Source of the DNA: Salvator merianae
Taxonomy: Eukaryota; Chordata; Lepidosauria; Squamata; Teiidae
Direction: 5' to 3'
Assembly: GCA_003586115.2 (NCBI GenBank)
Contig: QVOM02000103.1
Location: forward strand, 806,001 to 870,000
Length of the DNA stretch: 64,000 bases
Part shown: positions 1-12,200 of the stretch, piece after piece
How the letters are laid out: each line of letters begins with the position of its first letter
Numbering within the stretch: the stretch's first letter is position 1
Notes under the pieces: model-generated
Databases searched by the model: none
What the model was told of the DNA's origin: nothing
The model's input: only the letters and a program-made list of their open reading frames with translations
Translations under genes and position numbers: made by a program

Positions 1-239
1 AATATGAGGCCAAATAGACTCTCCAAATGGACAGATATTTAAGAGCAATCCTGTCAACAACCCAGGTCAACTGTGTTATTCTAGGACTGCAACAGATGCA
101 CCAACCATATCAGCCAGCAACTCCCACTGCTGAAGAGAGGACCATCTGCACCCTGTTATGACATGTGTTTTTATAAACCTAGACATGTGTAGCAAGGGTG
201 CAGGGATCTAGACTGGAAGAGGCAAGTGATCATTAAAAA

Positions 240-1140
240 CATAGGACTTGCACTTAAGACTAAAATCGATTTTGGTTTATTAGAAGGCATGATGAGCACA
301 GTCACACATACACACCTTGACCCTTGACTCTACTCTTTGATTTTGCTTCCCACTGAGAAACAGCCTTTTGTTTAGTTGATTGCATCACAAAACAGCTTAA
401 TCCCATTATCGTGAAACATGAAAACACTACTTGAGCTAATAGTGTCCCTGCAGGCACCTGTGGAATAGTCGATTTAATCACTGCACCTTGTTTATCTGTC
501 CTGGCATGCCTGAATATTTACAAATCCTTTGCAAATACAAATCCATTTCCTCCCAAACATCTAGTTCCCACAACTAATGGTTTGTTTGGGGGGTATAACA
601 GTAGGTGCCCTCTTCCATTCAGTGTTCTTATTTTGGCTAGGGTCCATCACTTCATGTCCTTAGGTTATTCTTATATCCTCCAATGTCCACTGCTGTGACC
701 TTTAGCTAAGATCCACCACCCCATGTCCTTGCTCCTGCCAAGACCCATTGAGAGCTGAGGTTCATGTACTTACTGTGTGAGCAGATTCCTGCTTCTAAAA
801 AGATCAAAGCTGAAATCGCTATTGAACTGGAGGAAGAGGTCTGAGCTGCCTCATCCATCCTGGTCTATCCAAACTTCTCTGTGTGTGTTTATGAGTGTTA
901 GCAACACAATCCCACTTTTTATACTGCAAAGCCCAATCGTAATCAAGAGAAGATGTGGGATCAGGTATAATTCCTCCCTTTCCTTCCATAAGCCCATTTT
1001 TCTCTCCTCTCAGCCCTACTTCCATTTTTACATTCCAACTTTCTCTCTAATACGCTTTCCCTCACCCAGGCTAGCTCTGAAAATCCCTCTGCTTCCCTAG
1101 CTTTCTGGAATTTCTGCTCTCTCTGTAGAGCTAGTGTCTT
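240..1140 (-). other. Possible LTR-like sequence, minus strand
   Basis: Read on the minus strand there is a TATA-like gcagtataaaaagtggg (911-927) and, about 640 bases later, AATAAA (276-281) in a setting like an LTR polyadenylation signal. I could not find matching ends or a target duplication. The rest of 1-1490 shows no gene, only AT-rich sequence with pyrimidine-rich runs. Confidence 0.18.
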
Positions 1141-1489
1141 TGTTTTAAGTCTATCTTGTGTCCCTTTTTTGCTGCAATTAAACTTAAAACTATTTCACTT
1201 TATACAATTTACTCTTTATTTCAGAAGACCTGCACATCAGGTCATTGCTACCATTTGTTTAATTTGCCCTCATTTTTACATATTTCTGTTTGCTGTATAA
1301 AAAAAATATTCTCCGTGTGTCTTTTACCCTTAATAAAATCAAACTTTGTATAGAAGTTGGCCAAGTTCTCTCCCCCTCCCCAAGGATTGGCTCTGACTTT
1401 ATCAATTGTCAAACTAAACCTCTGGTCTTAAAAATCCTGTTTGTGGGAATGCTTCTAGACAAATGTCTAAAGTTGTTCTCATAAAAGCA

Positions 1490-1700
1490 TAGTCATAAGG
1501 ACATAAGAAGAGCCTTGCTGGATCAGGCCTCGGCCCATCTAGTCCAGCATTCTGTTTCACACAGTGGCCCACCAATTGCTTCTGGGCATCTCAAGCAGAA
1601 TAAAAGGCAAAACCTTCACCTGCTCTTGACTCCCCGCAAATGGTTTTACAGGCATCCTGCCTGTCTTTCCAACCTGGAGGCAGTACTTAGGCATTGTTAA
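1490..1700 (-). repeat. CR1 LINE 3'-end fragment
   Basis: The plus strand reads cataagaagagcc-like sequence, then ctggatcagg and cccatctagtccagcattct, then cacacagtggccc. This is the reverse complement of the common reptilian CR1 3' region that ends with a short tandem octamer. About 200 bases, diverged. Confidence 0.65.
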
Positions 1701-2040
1701 AGGCCGTGCTCTGGGTTTGAGTTGTTTTGGGGAAATTAGCTTTTGCCCAGGCATTAGACCTTTTTAGGGATCGATATCTCGGTTATGGTATTAATAACGC
1801 TAAATTGACATAGAAAATGCAAATAAAGATAAGGTAATCCTTGGAAAGAATGGTGCATCTTTATTAGGACCCAGCAAAAAGATTGAAATCCAAAGAAATA
1901 GCAATAAACAATGTAATTTGTTAGAATTAGCTAGTTTCATGGGTAGGATAGGTAGTTTGGCATTTGGAAAAGGAAAAGAAAAAGGCTTGGCTCCAAACCT
2001 AAGTAAGGAGACCTATTTAGTGTGTATAAAAGGGGTAGAA

Positions 2041-2068
2041 GGGGGGGGGGGAGAAAGAGAGAGAGAGT
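2041..2068. repeat. Poly-G followed by GA-rich simple repeat
   Basis: A G-run followed by an (AG)n tract, just left of the Harbinger-like element. Low complexity, no further function visible. Confidence 0.8.
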
Positions 2069-2122
2069 CTGGAAGAAGCTAGCAATGGAGACTAGAGAGA
2101 TTCCTAGCACTAAAGGGGCTAA

Positions 2123-4068
2123 GGCCGCGGTCGGACACAGCATATAATCAGTTTACAGGCCGTCAGTTTGAGTTCCCGCTGTCCCGACATGATCTTGCCG
2201 TTCCTTAATTTTTATGGATTAAATTGGCGAAATGCGGATTACTTTGTCTTCGGATTTAATGAACTCTCAAGCCGTTCCAGATCGCTAGTGCACTTTACTT
2301 TGCGATGTGGGAACGGGGAATCCGTTTGGGGGGGACTGTATTTTTTTGTGGGCGTGTAGAGGGAGGGATCCCCATTTTGTGCCATCCAATGGGTGGGCAT
2401 TCTGCTAGGGAGGCTGGCACGGTTCTCAGGAAAGCTAGCATGGCGTACAGGGCAAATTTTTCATCAGCTTCCTGTACTCCCTTCTGCCGCTGCGCGACGA
2501 AAGGAGAAGCTGCCATCTCTTCTCCCCATGTCGCTGTGTTCTGCCCACTCCTCCTATTCAGCAGTGCCGTGGGGAAAGTTACGGCTTCATCGGCAGCCCG
2601 CTGTCTTTCTTTCCTCGCCAGCCACTTTTGCACAAAAGCGCTGTAGCACCGAAGCACAGGAAAAGAAAACGGCAAGATCACAAAATCATAATTCTCCTCT
2701 ACTTTGTGCCGTCCAATGACAGACTTTGTGGGTGGGCAGGAAGCGCCTCCATTATCCCCGTTGCTGCCAGCGGAAAAGAAACGGCAGGGTGGGCGTGTGT
2801 GTGTCTCCGTCCCTGTGCTTCTTGCTCTGTGTCAGCAGTTGTAGGATGAAAATGGGGGGCTTCGGGGGGGGGAGGAGAAGAAGCTTTCTTAGATGTTGTA
2901 AATCCTTCGCACGGACATGTGTGAGAAGGAGGAGGAGGAGGAGAAGGCGCCTGCTGTTCTCCACACCTCTTGCGAGAGAGACCTGTTTACCTCTGGTCCC
3001 ATGCTGGGGCAGCAATTCACCGGGAGCGGCGCAGTGGCAAGCAGCTTTTCCAGCTGCCTTTGGGGCTTACTTGACAAATTAGACATGTGCATTAACTGCT
3101 TTAATCAAATTTTAGAAATGACGCCGGGGCACGTCAGATATTCACCAGTTGGAGGAGAGGGGGGGGAGTGAGACAGTAGAGAGATATTTCCCTGAGGAGC
3201 GGAAGTGAGTGAGAGAGAGAGAGAGAGTCGGGCAAGCCGAAAGGATTTTTTCTTCGCCCCATTGAACACAACAGGAACAAATGCCTAAGGATTCGACTGT
3301 AAAATCAGAAAAAAATATAAGTTTGCCCGAGTGTTGGAAGAAGAGGTTTTTTTATTGCCTCCAATGAATTTTTTAAGCTGCGGTGCTTTCTCTTTCTTTA
3401 TCCCCCATTCAAGAAATTAAAGGCTTCCTCTACTTCCGTCTGCTCTTTAAAGTAAAAAATAAACTGCTCACGATTGCCAGGGTCTCTGCAAAATGCAGAA
3501 ACACTTGACTGTCAAAAGAGTAGAGCCCCCCCAGTTTCACTCCCCACTTCTTCCCTTTGTTATGCACCTCTCCCTGCTTTTACGCTACTTTTAAATTGCG
3601 CAGTTGTGTTAAAGTGCACCAGCAGGGTAGCAGAAATCAGCATTTCAGAAGCTTAGTTTTTTAAAGTTCATAGTTTTAAAGTGAACATAGTTTTAAAGTT
3701 CTGCTTGAGTTAGATAGAGGCGGTAGTGGGGAGAAGCCGAGAAGGAGCAAATGCCCAAGCCTAGTAACACTGTCAAGTGAATCCAGGCAGCAGGGGGGAC
3801 ATACGAAGAGCAGAGCTTGACTTTCCCGCCCCTGTGACATCAAGGTTTGAACGTTGGGACTGCAGCCAATCGCTGACTGCACGGGGAGGAGAATTTGACG
3901 AGGGGTGGAGGCAGAAAGGGTACTGCCAAGCACGGGAAATATCAGTGTGGGAACGAGCAAGTACGAATTGACTCCGTGTTATACTGTAACTGTGGGAACG
4001 ACCAGAAGACGAATTCACTGTGCATACTCTTTTGATACGGATTACACTGACGATGTCCAACCGCGGCC
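2123..4068. mobile_element. PIF/Harbinger-like non-autonomous DNA transposon, 1946 bp
   Basis: The ends are inverted: GGCCGCGGTCGGACA at the left, GGCCGCGGTTGGACA as reverse complement of the right (14 of 15 match). Both ends are flanked by TAA (2120-2122, 4069-4071), the 3 bp target duplication usual for PIF/Harbinger. The 10-mer TGTGGGAACG occurs at 2306, 3946 and 3991, with inverted CGTTCC motifs near 2205 and 2273, a layout like subterminal transposase binding sites. The body is CpG-rich, with no transposase frame, and a 16-base motif (TTTGTGCCRTCCAATG) recurs at 2376 and 2703. The superfamily is inferred from duplication length and ends only. Confidence 0.72.
3204..3228. repeat. (GA)n microsatellite
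   Basis: Alternating GA tract inside the Harbinger-like element. Confidence 0.85.
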
Positions 4069-4071
4069 TAA

Positions 4072-4929
4072 GTCTCACCCATCTGTAGTCTTCCCCAGGT
4101 AAAACGTCATCATGCCAAAAAGGAAAATTTGGGGGAAAAGATGCATAGGTCTCTTGCAGGTAAGATGGGTGAAAAATCAGAGAATGGGATGTGGACGAGG
4201 CTCCACAACCCTTACTCCTTTAGAAACAAAAACAGCTCTTTTGCCAAGGGGCATGAAGAGAGATATGGAATCCCTCTTTAAGTGAAATCAGCTCAAAAAG
4301 GAAAAATAAAGGAAACTGCAAGCAAGCAAGCATTAGGATCAAGCAGCTCCTTAGAAAAAATTGTTCCCTCTCCATTTCAGGAGGGAGGTAAAATCAGCTC
4401 TCAGCCAGGTAAAATGGGGCTGAGATATATCATCATTCTTCTTCTTCTGCTCCCTTCTTCCTCTGCTCCATAATGTTTCTTCTTCTTCTAGCTAACTTAA
4501 TAGAAAAACCTGAACTTTTCATATTATTTTTCCCAAGTAGGAAAAAGGAGCAAACTTCCTTTTAGTTGGGCAAAGATGTGTGTTTGGTCACATAGAGAGA
4601 TAAACAGACAACTACACTGGTTGATGAGCTTAAATTGTGCTGTTTGCATTCTTCATGAGAAGTTCTCAAGATGTAGGCTTGAACAATAGGACTATTTGAT
4701 GGCCACATACTTGCCCAATCTTTTTATTAACCGTTAATGCATAATTTCCTGAGAGGACTCTCAGCAGCCAGGTTAACTTATTCAAGAGATAAGCAGAGGA
4801 AATCTGGTTTCTACAGGGTCCAGGATTCTGGTCAGATTCCCTGTATTTGAAACCTTATAGTTACATTTCATGAAATACATGCCAATCTATACATAGTTAT
4901 GCGCTCCAGTTTCTGTATGGCAGGGCTAC
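4072..4929. other. Unassigned flank
   Basis: No gene or recognisable repeat. There is a TTC-rich pyrimidine stretch near 4435-4490 and short A-rich runs. Confidence 0.5.
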
Positions 4930-5190
4930 AAGTGTCTGCGTTACAGCATCCATTCTAGTAGCCATTGATACATCTGACCTCCATGAATCTGTCAAATCCT
5001 TTCTGAAAACTATCCAGGCTGATTGCTGTCACCACCTGTGGGTGAAAAAAATTCTTCCCCTTGTCGGTCCTAACTCTCCTACCCATCAGCTTCCGAGAGT
5101 GCCCCCTGGTCCTAGTGTTGTGCGATAGAGAAAGGAATTTCTCTCTATCCACCTTATCCATACCATCAGCTAGGATGGAAGCCTGGGGAC
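4930..5190 (-). repeat. CR1 LINE 3' fragment
   Basis: The segment around atctgacctccatgaatctg, the (G)TGGGTGAAAAA-type motif, cctacccatcagcttcc and aatttctctctatccacc is the familiar antisense form of a CR1 3' region. A minus-strand frame (68 aa) carries the remnant MGRRVRTDKGKNFFHPQV. Confidence 0.65.
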
Positions 5191-5326
5191 CTGACTGCTG
5201 TTGCTTTTATTGCTATAGCTGCTGCAGTTCCTGTGCTGCCTGCAAGCTCAACTGATGGAGTTGTTGCTGCTACAGTGTTAGTAGTGAGGAGAGTCATTAA
5301 GGCTCAATGCTTGGGTATGCTGCCAC

Positions 5327-5960
5327 TGTAAGAAATGGGTCTATAACAACCCTGAACAAAATACATTGTGAACAAAATTGGTGAAGAAGTATTCAATTTA
5401 TTTGGATGGTCTTGCAAGAGCGGGTATCCTAGCTAGGTAGGCACACACCTAGAGCTTGGTGCAGCAAGCTTATATCCCCTAAGCACGGCCGAAATGTCCC
5501 TCCCTCTCTCTCTCAGTGGTTAAAGAGAGAAAGGTTTACAGTTTACCTGTCCGCTTACAACATATTCCCCTTGATATGTTCTCCCTCTCATAACATACAT
5601 CCCATGTCTCATTAAAGGTTTCATTATTCATTCATGGGCGTCAACGAAAATATTCATGACCTTCATTACGCAGGCTCAAACCCTTAAAAACTGGTGCCTG
5701 ATAAGAAAAGTTCAACCTAGCTATTTATCTCATGTAACTGTCTAATTAATGCAGGTGGATTTTGTTATAAGTGACAGTAATGGAGTTAGCCTCCATTCGT
5801 ACCAGGATAGTTTGTAATCCTTAGCTTTTAACTATGCCAGGAATTTAGCATCTTCTAGTTTCCTTCAGATAGGAATGGCTAACTTGTCCACAGCACTTTA
5901 GTTATGTTCAGAGGAGGTGTATCTTAGAGTTGCAAAAGTAACATTTTCTTATTTCTCACA
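5327..5960 (-). mobile_element. Solo LTR of an endogenous retrovirus-like element, 634 bp
   Basis: On the minus strand it starts TGTGAGAAAT and ends ATTTCTTACA, imperfect inverted ends with the TG...CA rule. It is flanked by a perfect 4 bp duplication CCAC (5323-5326 and 5961-5964). Inside, a TATA box (gggatataagc, near 5468-5480) precedes an AATAAA signal (near 5397-5403) by a spacing that fits U3-R-U5. No internal retroviral genes lie beside it, so it is a recombined solo LTR. A 4 bp duplication is typical of gammaretrovirus-like groups, but no family is assigned. Confidence 0.8.
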
Positions 5961-5964
5961 CCAC

Positions 5965-6479
5965 CAATTTGGGGGGGAGAGATACTTTGGGGGAAACAAG
6001 GGTGAAGGACAGTCCCCATGATTCAGATTTCTATGTGTCCTTTGAATATGGATGGGCAGTGCAGTGTTTTGGTTTTAATCAAGTGGGTTACAGTTGTTGT
6101 TGGGGTTTTTTACTGGGTGCATTGTGGGGCATTCTCTTTTATTATATATATATAATTTTAATACTGCCCTATGCACATTTGTTATGGCAACGGCTACAAC
6201 AATAAAGTTATGCTACTACTGCCCTATGCCAAAATCTTAGATTTTTTTTTAAAAAATGAAATGGTTGCGGATGTTTTGTTTCGTTTTTAATATCCATGAA
6301 TTTAATTGCAGTTTACTGAGTTGGAGGAAGGGAATTACTGTGTCAAGGCAGGGAAGAAGGGAGGCAACGCCTGAAGACAACTACTAATGTAGTGACAAGC
6401 AGACAGATATGGTGCTGGGAGGCACAATGGCCAGCTTAGAAGTGATGTTAGATGCATTAAAGCTTTCTTTCTTCAACTC
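5965..6479. other. Unassigned AT-rich flank
   Basis: No gene seen. It contains a (TA)n tract near 6145 and a poly-T/A stretch near 6242-6258. Confidence 0.5.
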
Positions 6480-6955
6480 ATCCAAATTTCAGCAGGCCTG
6501 TCAACCAGCACACTGCTGACCTGATTCTGATCTGGCATGTAGCACTGAAACCTAGCTGTATTATTGGATGCATCTTGTCTTGCCCAGCTTTGCCATCCAC
6601 ATTACTCAGTACATAACTGTTCAAGGAGGGACAGGAAGAGGAAGTTGCTGTGATTTAAATGAGTTCCATCCCTTTTGCAGATGGCCAATTTGCTCTGTGA
6701 TTCAGTTTGAGGGGTTGTTTGTGATGCTGAGTTGGAGGGACAGAATAGGTATGCTGCTTGTGTACCGCCTACCCCACTGCCCAGCAGCTTCCCTGTCTGA
6801 GCTGGTTGAGGCAGTCTTAGATAAGATATTTGAAGCCCCCGCCACAGTGATGTTGGGAGATTATAAGATTCATGCTGAGATGACTCCCAGTGGTTCATGT
6901 TCAGGTCGTAATGGTCTCCATGACAACTATGGGATTGTCTCAATATGTTACTAGT
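6480..6955 (+). pseudogene. L2 LINE endonuclease fragment
   Basis: A broken plus-strand frame contains EGLFVMLSWRDRIGMLLVYR, then PHCPAASLSELVEAVLD and VMLGDYKIHAE. That order (a V-x-L-S-W-R-D block, LLVYRxPxxP, and GD[FY]xIHAE) is the apurinic-endonuclease region of L2-type LINE proteins. Frame breaks upstream and the absence of a following reverse transcriptase show it is a truncated relic. Confidence 0.65.
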
Positions 6956-7162
6956 CCAACAAATATAGCGGCCAGCCAGTAGTAGTGTTTTATGGCCACT
7001 TCACACTACTTTTATAGCCACGGAAGCCCTAGAAGTCTGCCCTGCCTCCTCTAACAGGGAAAGCTGGTGGAGACAAACCCAAGCCAGCCGGCCAACTCAA
7101 CAAGGTATCTTGAGCTGGCTTAATTACTCTGGGGCTTGGCTCAGTGTGAGCAAGCCTAAGTT

Positions 7163-7174
7163 GGGGGGGGGGGG
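7163..7174. repeat. Poly-G run of 12
   Basis: Uninterrupted G tract, prone to length error in sequencing. Confidence 0.9.
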
Positions 7175-7552
7175 TCATGCACCATCTCTACAATCCATTT
7201 GATTCTTGTGAAGAAAAGAGAAGCAAATCTAGACGAAAAACCCACCAAATTAATTCCTTCTTGTCCATTTACTTTGTGGATCATGGCATTGGGACCCATC
7301 CTGCCCTTCACCCTATGGGAATGAGTTGGAAGAATGTTTCAATTAATTTCTCCTTGAACATTCTGGAAAATGTAGGGGAAGGTAAAACAAGACAGAAAAG
7401 AGAAATATTCTACGCAAACATGTATTGATTGAGAGAGAGCTAGCTAGCTTTATATGAGAAGTTATAAAGATGCAGAATGTTACAGAGATGTGTAGGTATC
7501 ACAGAATGTAACAGATTCTGCCACCAGCACATACATTATTGGGAAATCAATT

Positions 7553-9167
7553 TTATTTAACAGAATGAGAAATTAAGCTCCAAAAGCATTGCAAATGAAG
7601 CTTCGTAACAACCAGACTGTTTACAGTAAAATAAATAAAGCATTTTAAATTATCCAACTTAACCTTTAGAATAAATACATTTTCAGAAAATCAATAAATA
7701 TTACTTTAAGTTTCCATCATCTTAGCATTTTCAATGTAGACCTGAAATCATTTCCCAGCTTTTCTGACAGTTTAGTATCTGAGTGCTAACAATAATAAAG
7801 GTATGCTGGAGGGCAGCTGAATTCTAAATACAAATCCATGGTGTGAAGTCCACTGCAATTTTTGAATAAAATTTATTTTTGATTTAAAAGCATGCAAAAT
7901 TCTGCCTAAACCACTGGAAATTCCAAGTATAAAATGGACCTAAGGAAGCAAATTGGCAAAAAATTACATGATAACATGATACACAATTGATCCAGCTTTA
8001 CGCAAAGAGTATCTCAACATCCAGTCTTGCCTACTGTGGTATGCCGTTAAATTAGAATAATCTGGTAATCTATTAGATTTTTTTGGAAGGCTTACTTGAA
8101 TCCCTGGAGAAAAGGGGCCAACAAATCATCATCTGCACAAGATCATCTGTCTCAACAGAAATATGACTTAAGCTATACAGGAATATGAGCTTGAACCCAG
8201 TTAGCTGATATACAAGCTTCTAGATCAGCAGGGGCTGAGAAACTGGCAGAGGCAGCACATTCAGCTTGTAAAGAAGAGTTGGGAATTAGGGAAGAGAAAA
8301 GCTACTAACGTCATTCACAAGTAACTGCTTTGGCTTATGTACAGAAAAGCTTTGATAGGTTCTGAAGAAAACATGGTATGTTTGTAATACAAAATATTTG
8401 AAAGTATTAGGATAAAGAGTGCAGGCCAATGCAGAAATTATTTAACTGGGTTTTAAGGAGAAAAAAAGATGCTACTATTAGAGAATTGAAGATTGTATGA
8501 CAGGGTCATCATTAACCAACTATCCTATTCTCATCTCTAATCTAAACCATTTCTGTTAATGTACTTTTCTTTTACAAATATTAAAATAGCAGGGCAAAGA
8601 GAAAAATACAGGTATCACAGACAATGAAACACCTATTATTTACACCTTTAACTCTATAAAAACAGCCTCAAGAATAATAAAGCTCCTCATATTAGAGGGA
8701 TGCAAATAGAAGTATTGCCATGATTTTGCCTAGGAAGCATTATTAAAGTTAAAATACTTTTTCAAGTATTACAGGACTTTTAAGATGACAGATGATGTGA
8801 TCTGATAACATTATAACAACTTCCACCACTATAGTAGTACAAAGGCAGAATGAAGAGCTAGAATTATTTAAGCATTCTTTCCTTATTGTTGTATTTAATA
8901 ACACATGCATTTGTGTGACATTACATAGGTGAATGGCAGATTATTTGCATTACATCCAGGTACTGCTTTTTGGCTAACATTCAGCAGCATGCAGCAGTGT
9001 TAAGTTCAAAAGCATTGTTTTGTTTGTTTTCCAAGTAAGAAGTGTGTCTTTAACTCTTTGCAAAACCATGATGATTAGTGATAATTAAATTTAAAGAAAA
9101 TGTTGCATAGTTTATTGTTAGCATCTGATGAAAATCTAGCAATGCAGTTCAGGAGCTCTGAATAGTA
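7553..9167 (-). other. TBC1D19: Probable TBC1D19 3' untranslated region
   Basis: AT-rich, non-repetitive sequence directly after the stop codon. Minus-strand AATAAA hexamers occur at 9111-9116 (very close to the stop), about 7870, and 7553-7558. I take the most distal as the outer limit; the true poly(A) site cannot be chosen from sequence alone. Confidence 0.35.
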
Positions 9168-9242
9168 TCATGTGCCAGTAGCAAAAAGAAAAATCTGAAG
9201 AAGAGGTATAACTTTAAGAGTTGAGAGGTCAGCAAGTACAGC
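9168..9242 (-). CDS. TBC1D19: TBC1D19 last coding exon with stop codon
   Basis: 75 bases, AVLADLSTLKVIPLLQIFLF then ATGT and a TGA stop (bases 9168-9170 read on the minus strand). Acceptor tttcag after a pyrimidine-rich stretch. The stop falls where the family ends. Confidence 0.95.
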   Translation of the reverse strand, partial: AVLADLSTLKVIPLLQIFLFATGT

Positions 9243-12200
9243 CTGAAATAAAAGCAAAAAAAACAGTCATATTACTTTTATATCTGAGATAACTTATTTT
9301 TAAAAACAAGAAGTCAAAACTAATATCAAGCTTTTTCAGATAATTTTTTTAATTAATGTGTATTTATGATCTTTCCTAATAGAGCTCTTACACTGAGATC
9401 AAGTAATATATACTCTGTGTGTGTAGGATTTAAGACTGTTCAATTATCTCTGGTATCAATAATGCAAAAGAGGGTCTAATATTTCATCTTGTATCTAAAA
9501 ATAATAATGCATTATGAATCCTTAAGATATAAATCTTTGCTATTGAAAAAACAGTTTTAACTTATACTTATGTATGACAAAGGCAGCATTTTTATTACAT
9601 TGTTAATTTTTTATTTCTTTTTTTTACCAATCTGTTTGAACACTGACACTTTAAAGGAACAGTATTTAACACAAATAGTTGCATAAAATAGCAAAGCACA
9701 AATTAGCTGTCTCCTGTCCAGATTCATTGAAGTATTTTTTGCTTAGTTCAGAAAAGTGCTTATATAGAAAGAATTATGTAGTACAACCTTCAAAAATACA
9801 TTTGAATATTAAAAAGCAGGGGGGTATTGAAGAATAGGTGATGGAAACAAGATATTTTTCATCATCTAATGGCAATAAAACTGTTAATAAAAAGTAAATC
9901 ATGCAAGTCTTGAGATATTTGAAAGCGCACTTTCCCTTTCCTTAATATTTGGAAGCAAAGTCTTTTGGTAGGTGTTAGTGCCATCCAAATACTATAGAGG
10001 CCTTCTTATTAATAACTTTCTTAATATTAACTTGGCCTACTTAAGAGATTCTCTTTTTTATGCCATGTTAATATTGCTAGAAGTCAGCCTTCTGGTGACA
10101 TTCTTGAGTTTTTTCATGAAGATGATGGTACTGACTCCTCTAGAACTCTGAATCAAAATGTCTATGGGGATGGACACAATTCCTCCATTAGCACCATTTG
10201 AAAACAACCATCCAGATAACAGCTAACTATCCCCCAAAACTGCCCTCCAAAGGGTACCATAACTGATAGTATTGAAAACTGCTGTGAAAAATAAGGGATC
10301 ATCAGAATTGTACTCTTTACTTTTTCTTCTTAGATAAATCATCATGCAGAATAACCATGGATATATTCATGTCAAAGCCAGGCCTGAATCCTAATCAAAA
10401 TAGATCAAGGATCCCTACTGAGACACAACTTGAAGCCAAGTTGTTGTTGTTGTTGTTTTTAATTTGTTCATCCCATTTGAATGACATGAGTGTAACAAAA
10501 AGAATGAGGCAGCACGTACCAAAAGACGTTCAATAAAACATGGCAAATCAAAAACATTGACTCCTCATTCACACAGAAAAGGAATTAAATGAAAACCATT
10601 GGTATTATTAGTGTTCATCCTTTTATTTTTATAACTGATTATATGACAGGAAAATGGCACAGGACTTAAAGAAGTTCAGCATTCCTTTGAATCAAGAAAC
10701 CAATCATCTTTTTTAAAAAATATTTTCCTAGCAAGTCTGCAAAGAAAATTAAGACACAGAAGGACTTTTAGACTAAAGCTTGCTTTAGTACTGAACACTC
10801 TGTGCAACTGTGGCCAGCACAAAAGAATAGTATCTATTACAAAACATTTACAGAAGCCATGCTGGCTGAATGGTACCTATTCCCCCCTCTGTTTTATATT
10901 ATTTTAATATAAATATAAACCTTCTGATTTTGAATTTATTGACTGTGTATCAAAACAGAACACTAATTGCTAAGATCTTACAAAACTAATGGAGCCATAC
11001 ACACAGAGAGAAAAATCATATGTCTAGGCCTTTCTAAAAACTCAGAAAGGCCTGACATCAAATAGCTAACACAAAATGAATGATAGAAGCGCTAAACTAG
11101 CGATTGGGAATAGAGTCTTCTTGTATAGGCCCACTAAGAAAAAAGGTTCATAGCAAGTAATCAACCATACCTTCTAGTGAAGTGATGCCAGAGACATCAA
11201 AAGCATTAACAGGCTATTTCAAAGCTAATCTACATGTAAGGTGTGGATCTAAACAATGGGATATACTAATTGTTGAAGAACACACAGGCCAAAAGCAGCA
11301 TCCAATTATCCAGGCAGTTACCACCTCTAATCAGGCAGTTATGTATCTGAAGTCACCACCAAACATGGATGGTCCACTAGAAGCTGTCGCTTCTGAAGAC
11401 TGCTGACAACTGCCCACCACAGTAGAACACTGTGAAGCTGGGATGACAGGGAAGTGTGTAGGTGAGCTTCTATTGCAAAGAGCAATTAGAAAGGAAGCAG
11501 ACCTGTTGAAACCCCTTCAGATGGCCCACAAGATCAAACCCATACAATAGGCCGTGGTTCCCCAAAGTCTGGCTAGGTCCACTGACTCTGTTCATAGATA
11601 AAAAAAATGTCTGGAACACCACTGAAGACAGCTTGGAAACTTTGCCTGGTGAAAATTCACTCAAATTCAGGTACATTGAGAGGTAGGGAGGTGGGTTTCA
11701 CGAGAAACCCAGGGAGCTGAGATGTTGGATCATCAATCAAATACACTGGTGAGTCAAGGATGCCTTGATCATAAGATCATCTGAACAGCCAAAATTTGGG
11801 AACCATCGGTCCTGAAGTGTCTGAAGCTAACCAATATCTTGGTAAAAATGCTTAGAGCCAATGCCAGACCAAAGAGGAAAAATGAAGCTGATAGTGCTAT
11901 CTGAATAAGGAGAATAAGAAAAGTCCAAAATGTTTCTCTGCTACTGAGATGTGCAGGTACACATCTCATTACCATAAAATCCCCAGTACTCAAAGCTGCC
12001 AAGATTGGTGACAGAGACACCATCTTGAGCTTGCAGTACTGAATGAACTGGTTCAGATACTTCAAGTCCATTATGGACTCCCACTTGATGTCATTCTTGG
12101 GGAGCAAAAAGAAGATTGTGTATACCCTGAGTTCTCATCTGAGAGAACAAACTCCTATGCTTTGACCAGCAGCAGATGCTGCACCAGATCCTTCCAGAGT

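Noticed and set aside
2300..3650. CpG-rich stretch as a CpG-island promoter or first exon of a neighbouring gene
   Set aside because: It lies wholly inside the element bounded by inverted ends and TAA duplications, and no open frame or splice structure supports a gene.
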